NCBI RefSeq assembly: GCF_003589595.1
Contig: NW_020653750.1
Span: 1,063,562-1,127,561 of the forward strand
Origin: Hyposmocoma kahamanoa
Taxonomy: Eukaryota; Arthropoda; Insecta; Lepidoptera; Cosmopterigidae
Direction of reading: 5' to 3'
DNA: 64,000 nucleotides
The notes under the pieces are model-generated. The model had not been told where the DNA came from, did not search any database, and worked only from the letters and a program-made list of their open reading frames with translations. Positions 60,030 through 64,000 of this stretch are shown here, one piece after another. Position numbers and translations under genes: made by a program. How positions within the stretch are numbered: position 1 is the first letter of the stretch; every line of letters starts with the position of its first letter.

Positions 60030-60205
60030 ATCTTACCGAGAAAACAGAAATCTGCAACAAGCACAAAGAAAAATTCGTAAGGCCTGCTGGTTCGTTACGT
60101 AACTCAGTTGCGAAAGCGTCAGACACGTTATGCTGAAGGCGCTGGTTCGAATCCAACCAGACGAAAGAATTTTTCTTTGTGTTATTCGATCTTTGTATCA
60201 ATAAT
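60030..60205 (+). repeat. Inverted-repeat-flanked tRNA-like element (family B), best copy
   Basis: Core: cgtaactcagttgcgaaag (box A-like) and cgctggttcgaatccaacca (perfect box B). It lies between gcacaaagaaaaattcgt on the left and its inverted copy (gaatttttctttgtgttatt) on the right, and ends gatctttgtatcaataataa. Family B therefore has a MITE-like outer shape with a Pol III-type core. Confidence 0.75.
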
Positions 60206-60589
60206 AATAACTGACAAATGACTTTTCTATTAAAAATTAAATTAATTCATTTCTTTTTACTTCAATTCCACTACATACGAAAAACTACCAATGTTAAGAT
60301 AAATAATCTTTCTACATATATATACGTCCGTGTAGTAAACAACTAAAACAAATGATAAATATGTATTTTATATTGTAACCGCAATATTTTTTCACCTTGT
60401 TCTTTGTTCCCGTGATACGTAGCGTCAGTTTTCATCTGTTTTGCTCAAGCCAGCCATAGAGCAATTTCCTCGAAAAGTCGTAAAGATAAAGGCATGTCAT
60501 AGCATAAAATGTATGTATGATGGCAACTAGAGGGCAACTACTGCACTGTTATTGGTATATAGTACTTTTTAGATAATAATAATAATCAT

Positions 60590-60830
60590 AACCTTTCAGC
60601 CTTTGTCAGCCTTTATAACAGCTTGACGCGGTTGGATTTTTGTGGCGTGTCACTTCCAGCACAAATGCAGAAGGCGGTTCTGCTCGATACGGCACGTATT
60701 GTTCGCCGGTTCTTGAACCTGAGTCCCTGAGCCCGGCCGACTGTGGCAGTGCCGGGAAATACCGCCTCTCCCATTTAAAAATTCAAAATTAATCTTTTAG
60801 GCCTTGGGAGAGGCGAGAGTCTAAAATAGA
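60590..60830 (+). pseudogene. Jockey-type LINE, last codons of ORF2 and 3' UTR
   Basis: From 60650 the frame reads SLPAQMQKAVLLDTARIVRR then FLNLSP and TGA at 60728-60730. The Q-K-A-V-L-L-x-T-A-R-I-x-R-R pattern closes ORF2 in many insect jockey-superfamily LINEs. The 3' UTR includes gaggcgagagtctaaaatag and a TAAATAATAA-like tail. Confidence 0.6.
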
Positions 60831-61017
60831 TAAATAATAATAACAATTTTTATTTATCTTCAAACATGGTTTCTTAAATAATATTGGTTGGAGCCTCCTT
60901 TTAAGCATAGATTACAAGAATATGGCTAATATTGGCAACATAAAACATTTTTTGTGTCGTAATGAAAATTTGTAAAACAGTCTTGTGATTTTTTTTTGTA
61001 AAACATGTTAATGTTTT

Positions 61018-61100
61018 TAAGTTTTTAGGTTTTCGCGATTGCTGACTGATTGATCAGCCGCGACTATCGGGACCGGTAAAGGGCCCGAGACGATTATGCA
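61018..61100. repeat. Foldback family F, partial copy
   Basis: ttaggttttcgcgattgctg, then accggtaaagggcccgagac. Confidence 0.55.
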
Positions 61101-61199
61101 TTAGTACAAAAATGTAAATTAATAAATATTGATTGTAATTAATATTATGATGTTTTACTACCATGATATTAATTTATTTTTTGTGAAACTACATCACTA

Positions 61200-61390
61200 G
61201 TTTGTTATAATAATTATTAATACAAAGTTCGAACACAAAGAAAAAATCTTGACAGGACAGGGACCTGCGTCTGTGCCAACTATTATTATCGAGTCTGAGA
61301 ACTTATGAATCCATCTAAGCGTTTGTTTAACAAATTTTTGCCGTGGCGCCATCTGTGAGAAATCTATAAAAGTTCGCTAATATAAATAAA
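61200..61390. repeat. tRNA-like element (family B), degenerate copy
   Basis: Starts taatacaaagttcgaacaca and ends with ggcgccatctgtgagaaatc and taaaagttcg, the inverse of text flanking the 52-kb copy. The core is mostly lost. Confidence 0.45.
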
Positions 61391-61417
61391 TAAATCTTCG
61401 ATAATGTAATAACTTTT

Positions 61418-61710
61418 TTTATAATACCAAGTGACGGGACGAACAAGTCCTGGTGATAAGGGACACGTCTGTCAATGACAGTTGCAGTGCCACTCAGTGC
61501 TTCAAATCACAAAGATCTGACTGCCACTGCGCCCGTCACCCTGAGACAGAAGTTGGCAAGTCCCATGTGCCTGTAATTTCACCAGAACCTTTACCCTTCA
61601 AAACCGGAATGCAGCAATGCTTACATTTCCGCTTGGCGGCAGGAATAGGTAAGGTGACAACACTTCACTAGACGAAATCTTTCTTAAGGAGCTCTACTGC
61701 TACTAAAGAA
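61418..61710 (-). repeat. LINE-tail repeat C, copy 12
   Basis: Nearly complete and inverted: taccaagtgacgggacgaac, gccactcagtgcttcaaatc, cgcccgtcaccctgagacag, aagtcccatgtgcctgtaat and aaggagctctactgctac. Confidence 0.75.
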
Positions 61711-62588
61711 GTTTGTAAACGTGTACAAACTGATGTTGAAAATTAACTTTACTTTCTGTATACTACGTACAATTGCACCATAGTGTACGTAGACCAAATA
61801 CAAAGAATAATATTCTATGAAGAATAATATTCCCATCTTCGACAAATCGAAATTCAGTGTTACAACACGAATAATAGTGAGAGTCTATTCAAAATCCGGG
61901 CACGATTGCAAGATATTTTGTTAGAACCGAACGGAGCAGCGATAGAGGGACTAAATGTAACGACGTTGGTACGTTGTTCAACCCATCTCTGCCGCATAGA
62001 TTCTTCCCAAGAGAAATTCCGAAGTGGCAGAATAACGCTCAGTGTAAAGCTTTCAATCCCTTGCTCTGGGGAACATAACCATACCCTATTTAATATAGAC
62101 CGACGCCCCTGTTTGTTCAAACTATTATTCCAACTTTATCTGTAATTCTATGCTCACAGCCCCGATTCAATTTACCGTCACTGTCGTAAAGTATTAAATT
62201 TAATAATTGTACAAATATTTAGTTCTGAAATAGTGAGATAGGTTAGTTATAAATTCAAATATGGTATTTATTGTACCAAAGGTTTAACTATATGACCGCT
62301 AATACGCTTTTAAACTAAATAATGAATTGTTACGAACGCCGTCCTCTATAATCTTCGTTTACGTTCTCGTGAGTCTAGGGTTGTCTGTTTACTGCACAAG
62401 CACTTAGCACTTCATAATATTTTTTTTGTATAACCTTTCGTATTCGTGATAGGGTTGTAAATTACTTAGCACTTACTTAGATTCAAAATGGATTCAAAAC
62501 AAAATCTAGTAGTTCAAGACACGCTTGTATTTTTATAATTTTTCTCCTATACAAAATATACAAAACAGCTTAGGGTATAACATGTCAA
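61711..62588. other. Non-coding stretch
   Basis: Overlapping frames at 61860-62145 on both strands (79 and 86 codons) are slightly GC-richer than their surroundings but match nothing I recognise. Confidence 0.4.
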
Positions 62589-62611
62589 TCAAAAAACTTG
62601 AGTGGCAAAAC

Positions 62612-62662
62612 ATATATATAAACTTTTCCGAAATTGTGTGTTTCGGAAAAGTTTATATATAT
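62612..62662. repeat. 22-bp perfect hairpin
   Basis: Arms 62612-62633 and 62641-62662 (tttcggaaaagtttatatat at) are exact reverse complements with a 7-nt loop. It lies just 3' of the secreted-protein gene on the minus strand, within an alternative last exon. Confidence 0.85.
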
Positions 62663-62801
62663 TTAAACTTCCTTTTCTGTAGTGTTTTGTTGCCTTCCGA
62701 ACAACGTGAAGTATAATCTTTCCTTTAAATCTAATAACCATCTTCAGAAGCATCATGTGCTACATTTTACATGTCACGGTTAAATAAAAATGTTATCGTG
62801 C

Positions 62802-63753
62802 TCATCTGAAATTACCTTTGAGTACATCTCTACGCAGTGTTCTTAAAAAGTCCCGCAGAAGCTGTGCTTGTGCTCGCTCGCATACCCCTTTAAATCCGCG
62901 GCCAGGGAAAATAAGACGAGACATAACGTATGTTGGTTTCTTGTTTCCATTTCTAGCGAGTCTCGACAAAATGTCCCTTGAAATTTCTTACGTAACGATA
63001 AAACTAGGTGACATGCATTAGGACCTAATGATATTACAGTTGATAACCTTTTTAATAGTATTATTTTAAAATGTGAAATAATACCTATGAGGTTCCTTAA
63101 GAACGTCAGCTGCATTGTCCAGTGTCATGGGATGTTTTTTTTAATTCATATTATTTTGATTTATTTCCCATAGTGTTTTAACAAACCTCAAATAATGTCT
63201 CATATAGCTTGCTTTGTTTTTTGGGATGTTTTTTTTATGATCTTTCATATATTTCTTGAAAAGATTATCTGAATCATCTAAATCATAAATCTGAGGTACT
63301 TTTGCAATCTCCCTTCGCGCTGTTTCTCGTAAAATTTTAGATATTTTAGTAACGGCATCATCTGCAAATTTATAAATTTCGAACTATAGTATGCTTTTAA
63401 ATATTTATACATTGAATTTTAATTAACTGAAACATTTAATATATACATATATACCGATACTTACACGGCTTCACAAAAACATCCTGAGGAAGTTCATAAA
63501 CATTAATATTAATATCCGAAAATGTATTAACATCTAGTAATTGTTTTGGAATTATTGACATTAGATCCAAATTATTCTCAAAATGTAATTTTGCCTTATC
63601 ATTTACTTCATTACTGACGTAATTTTTGTAATTTTTTTCTTCCATTTCGAATGCGTACGTAGCATCTTCTGTTGTAAATGTATCTATTTTCTTAACGTTA
63701 AAACCTATAATGCACACGACTATAATTAAAGATACCATGCTACTTACAGCCAT
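62802..63753 (-). CDS. Small secreted protein of unknown family, at least three exons
   Basis: Exon 1 (63753-63465) starts at ATG and opens with MAVSSMVSLIIVVCIIGF, a good signal peptide, then an acidic Lys/Asn-rich stretch ending ELPQDVFVKP. Its GTaagt donor leaves phase 1. Exon 2 (63361-63187) follows tttgcAG in fitting phase: DAVTKISKILRETARREIAK, then a Lys-rich part to YMRHYL. Exon 3 probably starts at 62976 (or 62952, same frame) and contains PTYVMSRLIFPGRG and RAQAQLLRDFLRTLRRDVLK. Reading on gives a TGA at 62802-62804 and a 212-residue protein. Alternatively the GTaatt after DVLK is a donor to an exon at 62722-62589, giving about 252 residues; this acceptor is weak. A TATAAA lies at 63785-63790, only 32 bp before the ATG, and may be chance. 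The chained phases are the main evidence; I recognise no domain. Confidence 0.6.
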
Positions 63754-64000
63754 AGAAGTAAATTGATTATTCCTATTATTTTCCTTTATACCGAACAATC
63801 GAATCGAATTGATTTTTTCGCCTTTTGTCTTAATAGTGGTCAATGATACGATTCCTTATTACATTACGCTTCATATACGCGAGGGAAAATTGTTATTCGG
63901 TTATAACAGCTATGGAATCCAAAGAAATATTCAGAAGTATAATCGGCTAATCTCGCGTGAAATAGCTGAGTCGAAATCGGACGTGGTGTAATGGTGAAGG

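Noticed and set aside
60088..60165. Possible tRNA gene (perfect B box)
   Set aside because: Similar cores recur with inverted flanking arms, and a full cloverleaf cannot be drawn; treated as a repeat.
63975..64000. Box-A-like gtggtgtaatggtgaagg at the right edge
   Set aside because: The window ends before a B box could be seen, so tRNA or SINE cannot be told apart.
1..64000. CRISPR arrays, operons, rRNA, prophage
   Set aside because: None seen; the regular repeats here are minisatellites and transposon arms in eukaryotic DNA.

Overview
This window is AT-rich eukaryotic nuclear DNA, most likely from a butterfly or moth. The genes are split by introns, with GT/AG junctions whose codon phases agree. 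Intergenic and intronic DNA is filled with insect-type transposable elements: RTE, R1 and jockey LINE tails, BEL/Pao, mariner, P-like, tRNA-derived SINEs and many foldback elements. No prokaryotic gene organisation, CRISPR array or operon is present. The lepidopteran assignment rests on the look of the repeat families and is an inference.

Two host genes can be supported, both on the minus strand. First, three exons (27022-27188, 15861-16044, 9173-9312) encode the first Ig domain and the start of the second Ig domain of a Beaten path (Beat) family protein, a secreted or membrane-anchored axon-guidance Ig protein. Exon phases chain correctly (0/0, then 1/2) across introns of about 11.0 and 6.5 kb. 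The signal-peptide exon and the C-terminal exons were not found. Second, a compact gene at 62.8-63.75 kb encodes a short protein with a clear signal peptide, unrecognised family, in at least three exons separated by introns of 103 and 210 bp.

Region by region. 0-9 kb is AT-rich non-coding DNA with an RTE LINE tail, one SINE, a foldback element, a minisatellite and a hairpin. 9-16 kb holds two Beat exons and a decayed IS630/Tc1-like transposon. It also holds an 878-bp inverted-repeat element (10649-14408) split by a 2874-bp P-like transposon flanked by an 8-bp target duplication; the P-like element encodes a THAP domain and a transposase-like C-terminus. 16-27 kb is the long Beat intron with foldback elements, a BEL/Pao remnant and a near-perfect 36-bp-arm cruciform. 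27-41 kb carries an uninterrupted second copy of the 878-bp element, minisatellite-bearing MITEs, SINEs and many copies of one LINE tail. 41.3-43.1 kb carries a truncated R1-like insertion with its target duplication and a nearly intact mariner. 43-56 kb is mostly featureless, with a 123-bp tandem duplication and a foldback element. 56.3-57.8 kb is a GC-rich island of two tail-to-tail R1-like LINE copies. 58-62 kb has SINE and LINE ends.

No new biochemical system was found. The most informative observations are the P-like insertion with its pre-insertion site available in the same window, its core-deleted THAP coding structure, the mariner that appears to be one base from a full-length frame, the inverted-repeat-flanked tRNA-like elements, and the orphan secreted-protein gene. 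All boundaries and family names come from reading the sequence, without database searches.
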